From NCBI RefSeq assembly GCF_946887195.1, contig NZ_CAMPKE010000010.1, positions 62,001 to 126,000 on the forward strand: a stretch of 64,000 nucleotides of DNA, given 5' to 3'. Source of the DNA: an uncultured Halomonas sp. Its GTDB lineage: Bacteria > Pseudomonadota > Gammaproteobacteria > Pseudomonadales > Halomonadaceae. The notes under the pieces were generated by a model. That model did not search any database. It was given only the letters and a program-made list of their open reading frames with translations, and was not told the origin of the DNA. Of the stretch, positions 1 to 8,476 are shown in pieces (position 1 is the first letter of the stretch; every line of letters starts with the position of its first letter). Made by a program: the position numbers and the translations under genes.

Positions 1-1
1 G

Positions 2-394
2 TGCTCGGTGACGGTCAACCGCGAAGTGCTCCGGCGTCTGCTCAGGCAGGCGCAGGATGTGGAGAAGGAGATCGCCACGGTCGATCGCATGCTGCGCCTC
101 GGCGCGAGCACCGAAATGGTCAGCCGCTTCTACGGCCTGACCCACCAGGAAGTGGCGCTTCGCCGCGAAATCCTCGGCCTGCCCAAGCGCAAGGGTCGCC
201 ATCCCGTGCTGGACGAGAAGCAGGACACGGAGCTGTGGCGGCAATGGAAGGCCGTGACCAGCAGCAGGAACGTCGATCTCGAAGACGAAACCTCCATCCT
301 CGATGCCGCCATGGACCTCGCCGAAGGCATGTCGCTGCCTCTGTCGGTGGTCTGGGCTTCGATCAAGAGCTGGGTCGATCAAGGATTGGGTTAA
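2..394 (+). CDS. DUF2857 family protein, C-terminal part (5' end outside window)
   Basis: The frame is open from the first bases. The first possible start inside the window is a GTG at 8, but the family is usually longer than these about 130 residues, so the gene probably begins before the window. The visible part is charged and helical and contains an HTH-like stretch (MVSRFYGLTHQEVALRREIL), compatible with DNA binding. DUF2857 proteins sit beside ParB/DnaB-type genes in ICEclc-class elements; their biochemical role is unknown. The stop at 392-394 lies 2 nt before the next ATG, so the two genes are probably co-translated. Confidence 0.75.
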   Translation, partial: CSVTVNREVLRRLLRQAQDVEKEIATVDRMLRLGASTEMVSRFYGLTHQEVALRREILGLPKRKGRHPVLDEKQDTELWRQWKAVTSSRNVDLEDETSILDAAMDLAEGMSLPLSVVWASIKSWVDQGLG

Positions 395-396
395 CC

Positions 397-1659
397 ATGG
401 CCGTGGACGACACCGCACCACGTCGTGGCCCCATCGCACTCGCAGACCTGTTCGACGCTGCGCTGAAAGACCTTGTGCCCAAGCCCAACGCCGACGCGCC
501 CCCGCCCACACCTACACCTGTCGCGATGCCCACTGGTCCGGCGTCTGGCGATGCCTTCCTGTTCAGCGGCAACCGGCACGAGACCGTACCGCGACGGCTG
601 TTCCTCGACCGCCGCCTGACGCCGCTGGAGCGCAATGCCTGGCAGGTCTTCCGGCTGATGCTCAACGACGATGGCGTGACGGCGTTCCCGACGTATGAAC
701 AGCTTCGGCCCTGGCTGGCGTCGATGCCCTGCGCCGGGCAAGCCTCGCACGAAACCGTGGCGCGAGCACTGACGCTGCTGCGGCTGACTCGATGGCTGAG
801 CCTGGTGCGGCGACGGCGCGACGCCAAGACCGGCCGCATCCTCGGCAACCTCTATGTCCTGCACGACGAGCCGCTGACCCCCTTTGAAGCGATGCAGCTC
901 GACCCGGACTACCTGCAACTCGTCAGCCAAGCGCTCGGCCATTCGGCCAAAGCCGTGCAGATCGTAGGCCTGCACACCCTCAAGGAAATCGGCGAAGACC
1001 CGATGCTGGCCGGGCGCACCCTGCCATCGAGGCTGCAAGTCCTGGCCGAACGCCTCGCCAGCCAGGGCGTCGGGGCGCACGAAAGTTATCCACAGGAGGA
1101 CGCCACGCACGAATCCGAAGAAGGGGCGACGAGCCTTCTTCGGAATCCTGACGATCCCACTTCGGAATCCGAAGCAGGGTCGAAACCCGCGCCAGACGCC
1201 TCTCTTCGGAATCCGAAGCAGGCCCGTACAGTACGTAGTAGTCGTATTAATGAAGTACGTACTACCGCGCAGGCACAAGCGCATGCGCGCGCGCTGGGCG
1301 ACCTGCAATGGCCCAAACGCTTCGCGGAACTGAAGGCAGAGCAGCAGACAGGTGCGAGGGTGGCACTACAGCAGGTCGATGCTGCGCTGAGGCAGGCCGT
1401 GCTGGACGAATGGGCTGCACGATGCAGCAACCATGGCATCCGCAATCCTGCAGGGTATCTGTTCGGCATCATCCAGCGGGCCATCCATGGCGAGTTCAAC
1501 GCCTGGGCCAAGAAGGACGCGCCATCGGCGCCCGTTGCGCCGAACGAGCGGCCGCCACCACCAGCACCGCCACCATCCCAGCCGCAGGGCAAGCCTGTGC
1601 CGCCAGAAGTCGCCAGGCAGCACATCGAGCGGCTGCGCAACCTGCTCGCCAGCAAGTGA
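397..1659 (+). CDS. STY4528-family ICE/pathogenicity-island replication protein
   Basis: This 420-residue protein belongs by sequence character to the STY4528 family, thought to take part in replication or maintenance of the excised ICE; this is family knowledge and no catalytic motif is visible. I start it at ATG 397, directly after the DUF2857 stop; the frame is also open upstream but that part overlaps DUF2857 and is low-complexity. The N-terminal half is compact, with helical repeats (LTPLERNAWQVFRLML). A linker around residues 225-300 is rich in S, E, P and A and looks disordered, followed by a helical segment (ALRQAVLDEWAARC), a Pro-rich stretch and a basic C-terminus. It lies in the replication module upstream of PFL_4669, DUF3158, SSB and TopB. 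Confidence 0.8.
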   Translation: MAVDDTAPRRGPIALADLFDAALKDLVPKPNADAPPPTPTPVAMPTGPASGDAFLFSGNRHETVPRRLFLDRRLTPLERNAWQVFRLMLNDDGVTAFPTYEQLRPWLASMPCAGQASHETVARALTLLRLTRWLSLVRRRRDAKTGRILGNLYVLHDEPLTPFEAMQLDPDYLQLVSQALGHSAKAVQIVGLHTLKEIGEDPMLAGRTLPSRLQVLAERLASQGVGAHESYPQEDATHESEEGATSLLRNPDDPTSESEAGSKPAPDASLRNPKQARTVRSSRINEVRTTAQAQAHARALGDLQWPKRFAELKAEQQTGARVALQQVDAALRQAVLDEWAARCSNHGIRNPAGYLFGIIQRAIHGEFNAWAKKDAPSAPVAPNERPPPPAPPPSQPQGKPVPPEVARQHIERLRNLLASK

Positions 1660-1703
1660 GCGGGCCTGCAAGGTGGTGAAGTGGATGCCGGTGGCTTCCA
1701 GTA

Positions 1704-1726
1704 GAGCTATCCCCTGGGGATAGTTC
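1704..1726. repeat. Palindrome copy 1 (GAGCTATCCCC / GGGGATAGTTC)
   Basis: Inverted repeat with 11-bp arms around a central T and one mismatch in the outer arm; the inner 8-bp arms (CTATCCCC / GGGGATAG) are perfect. The same core recurs at 1838 and 3848, always between replication-module genes. A protein operator or a parS-like site is more likely than a terminator because no T tract follows. Confidence 0.6.
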
Positions 1727-1837
1727 CACTGACGGCTACACGTCGAACCGCTGCACGCCAGGCCTCGATCGCCTGCAGCGGGATCGGCCTTGTTCGCGCT
1801 GATCCGGGTGTGCAGCGTTCCTTGGCGCTCCATGGCG

Positions 1838-1854
1838 CTATCCCCAGGGGATAG
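1838..1854. repeat. Palindrome copy 2 (CTATCCCC-A-GGGGATAG)
   Basis: Perfect 8-bp arms around a central A. The flanks do not extend the symmetry, unlike the copies at 1704 and 3845. It lies 121 bp before the PFL_4669 start codon. Confidence 0.6.
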
Positions 1855-1974
1855 ATCGCGACGCATGCACCCACCGCGCCGTGAACCGGGGACGGGCGGG
1901 TTTCGGTTTGTTGACTGACTGCCTTCCGCTACCTGCCGAAGCTGTCCGCTCTTTTCCAACAACGAGCGGACACC

Positions 1975-2748
1975 ATGGCAACCACCAACGAACCCCTGCA
2001 ACTGAATCTCGGCTCCTTGCGCAGCGCGATGTCGCTGACGCTGCACACGCACCACGCCTCGCGCATCTGGCACGGCCGCGCCGCCGCCGAAGGGCGACCG
2101 GGCATCGTCGGCCTGAACGGCTACATCGCCCAGATGAACAAGATGCGGCGCGGCTCGGAGCAGGACGACCCGTACAGCGACTTCTGGATGCTCCGCATCG
2201 AGGACAAGCTCGACCAGACCAAGGCCACGCTGCAATCGCTGCGCGAACAGGTGGACCAGGCCCTGGCGAGCGTGCCGCCGGCACTCACCCTGGGCGAAAA
2301 CCTCAACGTCCAGCCGGTCAAGCTGCCGCTGTTCGTCAATGCGCAGCTCGGCTTTGCCGCCGTGTACCTGCTCGCCGACTACGACGATATCGCCCGCAAG
2401 CTGATCCTCGCGCACCACACCGCGCTGATCGATCGCTCGACGCTCGAACGCTGGCTCAACGAAGGCGCGCATGCACTGCGCAGCCTGTTCTCGCTGGCCC
2501 AGCAGTACCGCTACTCGGGCTGCACCCGCGACGACTTCGCCGCCAAGAATGCCGCAGCGCGGGCGGCGTTGGAAAAGTTCGGCGAGATGCCGCCGGACGT
2601 GCTGGAGGGCACGCGCCGCTCGAAGTTCGCGCCGCCCATCATGCGCCGTGGCCTGCAGCAGCGCGGTGACGGTCCTGCCGCAGCCGCATCGCCCAGCGAC
2701 GAGGCCGCCGCCCCCGAAGCGACGGCCGGCGAGGACGCGCAGGCATGA
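1975..2748 (+). CDS. PFL_4669-family ICE protein (TIGR03761)
   Basis: This 257-residue protein matches the PFL_4669 / TIGR03761 family, a marker of ICEclc-like elements with unknown biochemical function. Visible features are a conserved helical body (for example LTLHTHHASRIWHGRAAAE near residue 22 and NGYIAQMNKMRRG near 46), a hydrophobic segment (AQLGFAAVYLLADYDDIARK) and a disordered Ala/Pro-rich tail after about residue 220. ATG 1975 follows a GAGCGGA stretch. The stop overlaps the next start (ATGA at 2745-2748), indicating translational coupling with DUF3158. Its place between STY4528 and SSB suggests a replication or maintenance role. Confidence 0.85.
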   Translation: MATTNEPLQLNLGSLRSAMSLTLHTHHASRIWHGRAAAEGRPGIVGLNGYIAQMNKMRRGSEQDDPYSDFWMLRIEDKLDQTKATLQSLREQVDQALASVPPALTLGENLNVQPVKLPLFVNAQLGFAAVYLLADYDDIARKLILAHHTALIDRSTLERWLNEGAHALRSLFSLAQQYRYSGCTRDDFAAKNAAARAALEKFGEMPPDVLEGTRRSKFAPPIMRRGLQQRGDGPAAAASPSDEAAAPEATAGEDAQA

Positions 2749-3272
2749 GCGACCCAAACCGCGACACCCGCTACTTCCGCCCTCTGCAACAGACAGCCTT
2801 CATGCAGTTGGAACACGCAGCCTCTCAAAAAGGCCTTTTAAAGCCCTTTAAGGGTAAAGGGGACTTGGAGGCCTGGGCCAGCCAGTGCTTCGCCATGCGC
2901 GACGAGTTGATTGGCTTGGCGCAGCGACAGGTGCTGCAACAAGCCCTCGGGCATCCCTTCCACCTGCTCCCCATCGAACTGGCCCAGCAGACAACTGGCG
3001 CAGGCACGGCGTTTCTTCGCTGGCGCAAGCACGACCGCTCGGCCATGGGCGTGGCACTGTGGCAGGAGCTGATGGCGAGTACCAGCACGCCGGTCAACCT
3101 GCTGGCCGACTTGCACGCCATCGAGCTGCAGCGCATCACGCTGAACATGCAGATCAGCCTGTTGCACACCTTGGGCAGGCTGGCCCAGGAGTGTGCCAGC
3201 AAGGCCACCGAGGCGGAAGACGCTTACCTGCGTCGGCTCAAGTCCATCCCACCCGCACTGCGCGATCAGTGA
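2745..3272 (+). CDS. DUF3158 family protein
   Basis: This 175-residue protein has the DUF3158 sequence pattern, including FHLLPIELAQQTTGAGTAFLRWR in its middle (about residues 75-97) and a helical C-terminus (ITLNMQISLLHTLGRLAQEC). The function is unknown. The family is found almost only in ICEs, beside PFL_4669 and SSB as here. Its ATG overlaps the PFL_4669 stop by 4 nt. An A/G-rich patch near 2826-2866 gives a short run of less GC-rich codons at residues 28-40. No membrane segment or catalytic motif is seen. Confidence 0.8.
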   Translation: MSDPNRDTRYFRPLQQTAFMQLEHAASQKGLLKPFKGKGDLEAWASQCFAMRDELIGLAQRQVLQQALGHPFHLLPIELAQQTTGAGTAFLRWRKHDRSAMGVALWQELMASTSTPVNLLADLHAIELQRITLNMQISLLHTLGRLAQECASKATEAEDAYLRRLKSIPPALRDQ

Positions 3273-3345
3273 TCGCGCCGGGCAACCCAGCACGCGCTCG
3301 TCACCGACCAGGTGCGGGTATTTCAACCACCACGGAGATTGCAAC

Positions 3346-3798
3346 ATGAGTACGCATTTTTCTGGCGAGGGCAACATCGGCTCGCCCCCCGAGTACCGGG
3401 AGTTCCCCAACGGCAACGACGAGCCCAGCCGCCTTCTGCGCCTGAACGTCTATTTCGACAACCCCATTCCCAAGAAGGATGGCACCTTCGAGGATCGCGG
3501 CGGCTTCTGGGCGCCGGTGGAAATCTGGCACCGCGACGCCGCGCACTGGAAGGACCTCTACCAGAAGGGCATGCGCGTGCTGGTCGTCGGCCGGATGGAG
3601 CGCGAACCTTGGACGGACAACGAGGATCAGCCGCGCGAGACCTGGCAGATCAACGCGCGCAGCGTCGGCATCCTGCCGTTCCGCATCGAGTCCGTAGCCC
3701 TCAGCCCCAGGCAGCAAGAGGCCGCGCAGGATGCGCAGCCGAAACCCCCGGCCGCCCAGGAACCGACCGCGCCGAAGGAGCCGAAGCGCAGGAAGTGA
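3346..3798 (+). CDS. ssb: Single-stranded DNA-binding protein, ICE type
   Basis: This 150-residue protein has an N-terminal OB-fold-like body (LLRLNVYFDNPIPKKDG, FWAPVEIWHRDAAHW, GMRVLVVGRMEREPW, ETWQINARSVGILP) and a disordered Pro/Ala/Lys-rich tail from about residue 118. The tail ends in basic residues, not the acidic DDIPF-type tip of housekeeping SSB. It would coat single-stranded element DNA during conjugative or rolling-circle replication. ATG 3346 is chosen because it begins the recognisable domain and is preceded by GGAGATT; the frame is open further upstream without homologous sequence. It stands between DUF3158 and topB. Confidence 0.8.
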   Translation: MSTHFSGEGNIGSPPEYREFPNGNDEPSRLLRLNVYFDNPIPKKDGTFEDRGGFWAPVEIWHRDAAHWKDLYQKGMRVLVVGRMEREPWTDNEDQPRETWQINARSVGILPFRIESVALSPRQQEAAQDAQPKPPAAQEPTAPKEPKRRK

Positions 3799-3844
3799 TC
3801 CGGCATGGGGCGGTGGCAGTCGTCCGTCGCCCCCATGCCCTCGC

Positions 3845-3867
3845 GAGCTATCCCCAGGGGATAGCTC
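3845..3867. repeat. Palindrome copy 3, perfect 23 bp
   Basis: Perfect inverted repeat with arms GAGCTATCCCC and GGGGATAGCTC around a central A, the most complete of the three copies. It lies 47 bp after the ssb stop and about 200 bp before topB. Confidence 0.65.
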
Positions 3868-3991
3868 CATCAACGTCCACCGGCGTCCGTGCGCTCCAAA
3901 AAATCGCGGCTCCCGGCCCGCACATCCCCGGCCGAACGCCACTCCCGTCCCCGCCATCCCATCCCGTAAAAGTGGTCGCCACCGCATGCGG

Positions 3992-4007
3992 CTTGTTTGC
4001 TGCTGCC
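3992..4007 (+). promoter_or_regulatory. CTTGTTTGCTGCTGCC box upstream of topB
   Basis: It resembles boxes at 22548, 29771 and 39127, each about 55 bp upstream of an operon-leading ICE gene. Here it is 66 bp from the chosen topB start (45 bp from the alternative ATG at 4052). Probably part of a shared promoter or activator site; inferred from repetition and spacing only. Confidence 0.4.
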
Positions 4008-4072
4008 CTTGGTGGTGTTCGGCATCCTCGATTCCCGCAACTCAATGAACCATGGAAATCGGATGGACTGAC

Positions 4073-6097
4073 ATGCGGCTGTTCTTGTGCGAGAAGCCCT
4101 CCCAGGGCAAAGACATTGGCCGGATTCTCGGCGCGACGCAGCGCGGTGAAGGCTGTCTCAGCGGCTCCGGCGTCACCGTCACCTGGTGCATTGGCCATCT
4201 CGTAGAAGCAGCAGCTCCCGAGGTCTATGACGCGGCGCTCAAGCGCTGGTCGCTGGAGCAGTTGCCCATCGTTCCCCAGCAGTGGCGGGTCGAGGTCAAA
4301 CCGAAGACCGCCACGCAATTCAAGGTCGTCAAAGCGCTTCTGGCGAAGGCGACCCATTTGGTCATCGCCACCGATGCCGACCGCGAGGGAGAGCTGATCG
4401 CCCGCGAGATCATCGACCTGTGCGGTTACCGCGGCCCCATCGAACGGCTGTGGTTGTCGGCGCTCAACGATGCGTCGATCCGCACCGCGCTCGGCAAGTT
4501 GCGGCCCTCATCCGACACGCTGCCGATGTACTACTCGGCGCTTGCGCGCTCACGCGCCGACTGGCTCGTGGGCATGAACCTCAGCCGGTTGTTCACGGTG
4601 CTCGGGCGTCAGGCCGGCTACGACGGCGTGCTGTCCGTCGGGCGCGTGCAGACGCCGACCCTGAAGCTCGTCGTGGACCGCGACCGCGAGATCGCGGCCT
4701 TCAAGTCGGTGCCGTTCTGGGCCATCGACGTGTCCCTGTCTGCGGGTGGACAGGCTTTCAGCGCGCAGTGGGTTCCGCCCGATGGCTGCACCGACGACGC
4801 TGGCCGCTGCCTGCAACAGCCGGTTGCCCAGCAAGCCGCGCAACAGATCCGCGCTGCGGGTAGCGCTCAGGTGGTGTTTGTCGAGACCGAACACATGCGT
4901 GAAGGCCCGCCGCTGCTGTTCGACCTGGGCACCTTGCAGGAGGTCTGTTCCAAACAGCTTGGGCTGGATGTTCAAGAAACCCTGGAGATCGCCCAGTCCC
5001 TGTACGAGACCCACAAGGCCACTACGTACCCGCGTTCCGATTCAGGCTACCTGCCCGAAAGCATGTTTGCCGAGGTGCCCACTGTTCTGGACAGCCTGCT
5101 CAAGACCGATCCCTCGCTGCGCCCGATCATGGGCCAGCTCGACCGCTCCCAGCGCTCGCGCGCCTGGAACGACGGCAAAGTGACGGCGCACCATGGCATC
5201 ATTCCCACCTTGGAACCCGCGAACCTCTCGGCCATGAGCGAGAAGGAACTGGCGGTGTACCGGCTGATCCGCGCGCACTACCTGGCGCAGTTCCTCCCTC
5301 ACCACGAGTTCGACCGCACTGTCGCCAAGCTGTCCTGCGACCAGCAGAAGCTGGTGGCCACCGGAAAACAGGTGATCGTCAAGGGCTGGCGCCTGGTGCT
5401 GGCCGAGCCGCAAGCGGACGAGGACGGTGAAGCCACGGCACGCAGCCAGGTACTCCCCGTGCTGCGCGAAGGCATGGCGTGTCAGGTGACCGAGGCCGAG
5501 ATCAAGGCGCTCAAGACGATGCCGCCCAAGCCTTACACGCAGGGCGAGCTGGTCAAATCCATGAAGGGGGTCGCCAAGCTGGTGACGGACCCGCGCCTGA
5601 AGCAGAAGCTCAAGGATACGGTCGGCATCGGCACAGAGGCCACGCGGGCCAACATCATCAGCGGGTTGATCGCCCGCAGCTACCTTGTGAAGAAAGGACG
5701 CTCCATTCGCGCATCGGATGCAGCGTTCACCCTGATCGACGCCGTACCCGCGGCGATTGCAGACCCCGGCACGACGGCAGTGTGGGAACAGGCGCTCGAC
5801 ATGATCGAGGCTGGTCAGCTCACCCTGGATGTGTTTATCGGCAAGCAGGCCGCATGGATTTCGCAACTGATCGCGCAGTACGGCAGCACCTCGCTGTCCA
5901 TCAAGGTTCCCCAGGGACCCGCTTGCCCGCAGTGCGGCGCACCCACGCGCCAGCGCACCGGCAAGACCGGCCCCTTCTGGTCGTGCAGTCGCTACCCCGA
6001 CTGCAAAGGTACGCTGCCGGTCGAATCCGGCGCGTCCAAACGCGGAGCCTCGCGATCTCTACGCCTTTATGGCAGTAGCGGCCGCAAAGGCTCTTGA
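4073..6097 (+). CDS. topB: DNA topoisomerase III (TopB/TraE type)
   Basis: This 674-residue type IA topoisomerase starts MRLFLCEKPSQGKDIGRILG, the TopB N-terminus, so I prefer ATG 4073 to the in-frame ATG at 4052. The Toprim acidic motif is DADREGE, near residues 102-108. The catalytic tyrosine is Y319 in TYPRSDSGYL. Further motifs are GRVQTPTLKLVVDRD and GIGTEATRANII. A C-terminal zinc-ribbon has CPQCG and CSRYPDC. The enzyme passes single strands and is likely needed to resolve replication or transfer intermediates of the ICE. It is a conserved member of the ICEclc replication module and appears to have its own promoter region containing palindrome 3 and the TTGTTTGCTG box. Confidence 0.93.
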   Translation: MRLFLCEKPSQGKDIGRILGATQRGEGCLSGSGVTVTWCIGHLVEAAAPEVYDAALKRWSLEQLPIVPQQWRVEVKPKTATQFKVVKALLAKATHLVIATDADREGELIAREIIDLCGYRGPIERLWLSALNDASIRTALGKLRPSSDTLPMYYSALARSRADWLVGMNLSRLFTVLGRQAGYDGVLSVGRVQTPTLKLVVDRDREIAAFKSVPFWAIDVSLSAGGQAFSAQWVPPDGCTDDAGRCLQQPVAQQAAQQIRAAGSAQVVFVETEHMREGPPLLFDLGTLQEVCSKQLGLDVQETLEIAQSLYETHKATTYPRSDSGYLPESMFAEVPTVLDSLLKTDPSLRPIMGQLDRSQRSRAWNDGKVTAHHGIIPTLEPANLSAMSEKELAVYRLIRAHYLAQFLPHHEFDRTVAKLSCDQQKLVATGKQVIVKGWRLVLAEPQADEDGEATARSQVLPVLREGMACQVTEAEIKALKTMPPKPYTQGELVKSMKGVAKLVTDPRLKQKLKDTVGIGTEATRANIISGLIARSYLVKKGRSIRASDAAFTLIDAVPAAIADPGTTAVWEQALDMIEAGQLTLDVFIGKQAAWISQLIAQYGSTSLSIKVPQGPACPQCGAPTRQRTGKTGPFWSCSRYPDCKGTLPVESGASKRGASRSLRLYGSSGRKGS

Positions 6098-6634
6098 CCG
6101 ACCCCGTTCCCCGAGAGCCGTGTCCGCCATCGGCGGCGTGGCCCATGTCCCGCACGCCCTGCGGGACGCCCAGCGCGCAACGCCTTCTCTTGTCCGTGTG
6201 CGCGTCCCGCCCGGCCGTCCCCGGCCGCGGGACCTGAAGGTAGCTTCTCCACGAACCATGTCCGGGGTTTCCCGGCGCGTTCTACTGATCTGCATTTTTC
6301 CGCTTCTGCGAAGGGTCCCCCGATGGCTTGCCCGCCTGCGAGCCACCCGGAGACCCTTCGTGGTCAGCGGTATTCGATGCCGTGCCCAACGGCGAAAAAC
6401 TGGGCTCCTTTTGTGCGCGGATGTGCGCCAGAAGATGCCGGCGCCAACCACGACATGCGCCGGGTGCGATTGCTTGATGAGCAGCCGGTTCTAGCGACAA
6501 CCGGGCCTGCAACAGCCCACGGGTGGTTCTGTCATCCCGAGCCGGAGGCCACTGGGCCTTCGGCGCCTTTCTCCTGCCGATCAACGTCCCGGCCCGGCCA
6601 CACAGTCCAAGGCCACACAAACAGGAGACCCGAC
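6098..6634 (+). other. 537-bp non-coding leader region before the methyltransferase
   Basis: No convincing gene is seen; open frames here look like shadows. Several hairpins are present: CCGCC-ATC-GGCGG at about 6125, CCGGTT/AACCGG around 6485-6503, and a strong terminator-like stem at 6541-6564. Part of the stretch (about 6450-6540) loosely resembles the four-hairpin element found at 8276, but I could not align it convincingly. Confidence 0.4.
6541..6572 (+). promoter_or_regulatory. Attenuator-like hairpin in methyltransferase leader
   Basis: GCCGGAGGCC pairs with GGCCTTCGGC (10 bp including one G-U) across an ACTG loop, followed by GCCTTTCTCC. It lies 60-70 nt before the start codon, so it could terminate transcription inside the leader. 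Confidence 0.45.
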
Positions 6635-8233
6635 ATGAACCCGCAACCTCGCCCCCCACGCGGTGTGCCCCAAACCGCGCCACTGCTGTACGGCAGCGTG
6701 TGCAGCGGCATTGAGGCCGTGAGCCTCGCCTGGCAACCTCTCGGCCTCGAAGCCGCATGGTTCGCCGAGATCGAGCCGTTCCCGAGCGCCGTGCTCGCCC
6801 ACCGTTACCCCCGCGTGCCCAATCTGGGCGACATGACCGCGATCGCCCGCCAGGTGCGTGCCGGCACTGTGCCAGCGCCCGACATCCTGGTCGGCGGCAC
6901 GCCGTGCCAGTCGTTCAGCGTTGCAGGTAGCCGTCGCGGGCTGGATGACCCGCGCGGTGCCCTTTCCCTTGCCTATGTGGAGCTTGCCAATGCCATCGAC
7001 CAAACCCGCCAACAAGACAGCCGCCCGGCGGCCACGCTCGTCTGGGAAAACGTCCCAGGCGTACTCAACGACCGCAGCAATGCCTTCGGGCATTTCCTGG
7101 GCGCACTGGCCGGAGAAAGCCGTGCGCTCCAGCCGCCAGGGGAAAAATGGGCGTACGCTGGTTGTGTGTCTGGACCCCGCCGCCGCATCGCCTGGCGCGT
7201 GCTCGATGCTCAATATTTCGGTGTCGCCCAACGCCGCAAGCGTGTGTTTCTTGTGGCAAGTGGTGGAGATGACCTCGATCCCGCAGAAGTACTTTTTGAG
7301 CGCGCAGGCCTGCTCGGGGATTCTTGTGCGGGCAGCGCGCCGTGGCAAGAAGCTGCCTGCACTGCTGAACCTAGTGTTGACCCAGCAGACGGATATGCAG
7401 GACTGAAGCAGCCCTGCGGCAAGGTCACGACGACGTTTGGGTTCAGCAATGGGCGTGGCCCGACCGATCTTGCAGCCAGTTTGATGGCTGGCGGCCCGAA
7501 GCACGACATCTGCACCGAGACCTACTTGGTGCAATCCGTCGCAGGCAACATCAGCCACACCCTCGACACCGCCAACAACGGCAAGGGCAGCAGCGAGGAC
7601 GGCACCGGCAAGGGTGTTCCGATCATCGCCTTCATCGCGCAGGGCAGCGGCGCCGATGCCACGCTCGACCTGACACCGACGTTGCGCGCTGGCGGCCATT
7701 GCAACAGCCATGCGAACGCCGGGGTCGTGCCCGCCATCGCGTTCGCGCAGAACAACCGCGGTGAAGTGCGCTTCGAGTCGGGCCATGGCCAGGTCGCTTG
7801 CACCGTGCTGTCCAACGGCAAGCCGGGCTACGGCGTACCTATGGTGGCCTGCGTGTCTCTGCACGGCCGCGAGCAGGGTCTTGCCGCCGAGCTGGGCGGC
7901 AGCGTAGCGGGCGCACTGCGCACCAGCGGCGGCGGCGCGGACAAGCCCTATGTCCTGGCTCCCGACTTCGAGGCGCATTTCCGCTACGACTGGAACGACC
8001 CTGGCCCCGGCGACTGGTCGCATTGGCGGGTGCGGCGGCTGATGCCCGTGGAGTGCGAGCGGCTGCAAGGCATGCCCGACGACTACACGCTGATCCCGTA
8101 CCGCGGCAAGCCCGCTGCAGATGCTCCGCGCTACAAGGCGATCGGCAACTCCATGGCCGTCCCGTGCATGGCGTGGCTGGGCCAGCGCCTGGTGCAGTAC
8201 CTGCACAAGACGGGCTCGACCGCTTCGGATTGA
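6635..8233 (+). CDS. C5-cytosine DNA methyltransferase
   Basis: This 532-residue protein has the ordered C5-methyltransferase motifs: I (GSVCSGIEAVSLAW, near residue 18), IV (GGTPCQSFS, catalytic C91), VI (ENV, E138), VIII (QRRKRVFLV) and IX/X (ECERLQGMPDDYT and IGNSMAVP). It transfers methyl from SAM to cytosine in a specific DNA sequence. A very long segment (about 220 residues) between VIII and IX would hold the target-recognition domain. It is Gly-rich and contains ISHTLDTANNGKGSS and APTLRAGGH-like repeats typical of phage/ICE orphan enzymes. ATG 6635 has AGGAG 8 nt upstream. No restriction enzyme gene is adjacent, so it is likely an orphan protecting the element from host restriction. 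Confidence 0.9.
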   Translation: MNPQPRPPRGVPQTAPLLYGSVCSGIEAVSLAWQPLGLEAAWFAEIEPFPSAVLAHRYPRVPNLGDMTAIARQVRAGTVPAPDILVGGTPCQSFSVAGSRRGLDDPRGALSLAYVELANAIDQTRQQDSRPAATLVWENVPGVLNDRSNAFGHFLGALAGESRALQPPGEKWAYAGCVSGPRRRIAWRVLDAQYFGVAQRRKRVFLVASGGDDLDPAEVLFERAGLLGDSCAGSAPWQEAACTAEPSVDPADGYAGLKQPCGKVTTTFGFSNGRGPTDLAASLMAGGPKHDICTETYLVQSVAGNISHTLDTANNGKGSSEDGTGKGVPIIAFIAQGSGADATLDLTPTLRAGGHCNSHANAGVVPAIAFAQNNRGEVRFESGHGQVACTVLSNGKPGYGVPMVACVSLHGREQGLAAELGGSVAGALRTSGGGADKPYVLAPDFEAHFRYDWNDPGPGDWSHWRVRRLMPVECERLQGMPDDYTLIPYRGKPAADAPRYKAIGNSMAVPCMAWLGQRLVQYLHKTGSTASD

Positions 8234-8275
8234 TCGGCGACGCAGCCTGCGGGCCACTCCATTCTCCCTCTTGCA

Positions 8276-8375
8276 TTGCCGATGGTTCGGCAACAGCCCG
8301 TAGCCAGGGTGTCAAGGCTGCCGCGGGTTTCACTCACGCCACCCGCCAGTTCGCCTCGGCATCTCACCGGCGAAC
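8276..8375 (+). ncRNA. Four-hairpin RNA-like element, copy A
   Basis: Stem 1 is TTGCCGA (8276-8282) with TCGGCAA (8287-8293). Stem 2 is GTAGCC (8300-8305) with GGCTGC (8316-8321, one G-U). Stem 3 is GCGGGT (8323-8328) with ACCCGC (8341-8346). Stem 4 is GTTCGCC (8349-8355) with GGCGAAC (8369-8375). The order and spacing match copies B-E while the paired bases differ, which argues for a conserved RNA fold. It lies 101 nt before the next start codon. Confidence 0.6.
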
Positions 8376-8476
8376 GCTGCCCACTGGGCATCGATGCCTC
8401 ATTTCTCCAACCCACGGGATGGCCGCCACGTCCCGTCAGGAGCATGTCGCCACCCGGTCGATCTCAGGACTTCCCC

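Larger units (their letters stand above)
1660..1974 (+). other. 315-bp intergenic region with two palindromes
   Basis: No credible gene is seen. The region holds two of the three CTATCCCC-type palindromes (1704-1726 and 1838-1854, about 130 bp apart) and a GTTTGTTGACTGACTGCC stretch at about 1907-1924 that resembles the boxes found upstream of other operons in this window. It could be a control region, a partition site or an origin; the sequence alone does not decide. Confidence 0.4.

Noticed and set aside
1..396. N-terminal extension of the STY4528 frame
   Set aside because: It overlaps DUF2857 in another frame and encodes low-complexity sequence; ATG 397 fits gene spacing.
6440..6540. Possible sixth copy of the four-hairpin element
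   Set aside because: A CCGGTT/AACCGG stem and a GACATG string are present, but stem 1, the linker and stem order do not align with copies A-E.
6323..6634. Longer start for the cytosine methyltransferase
   Set aside because: Residues before ATG 6635 have no methyltransferase character and ATG 6635 has a good AGGAG; the segment looks like leader RNA.
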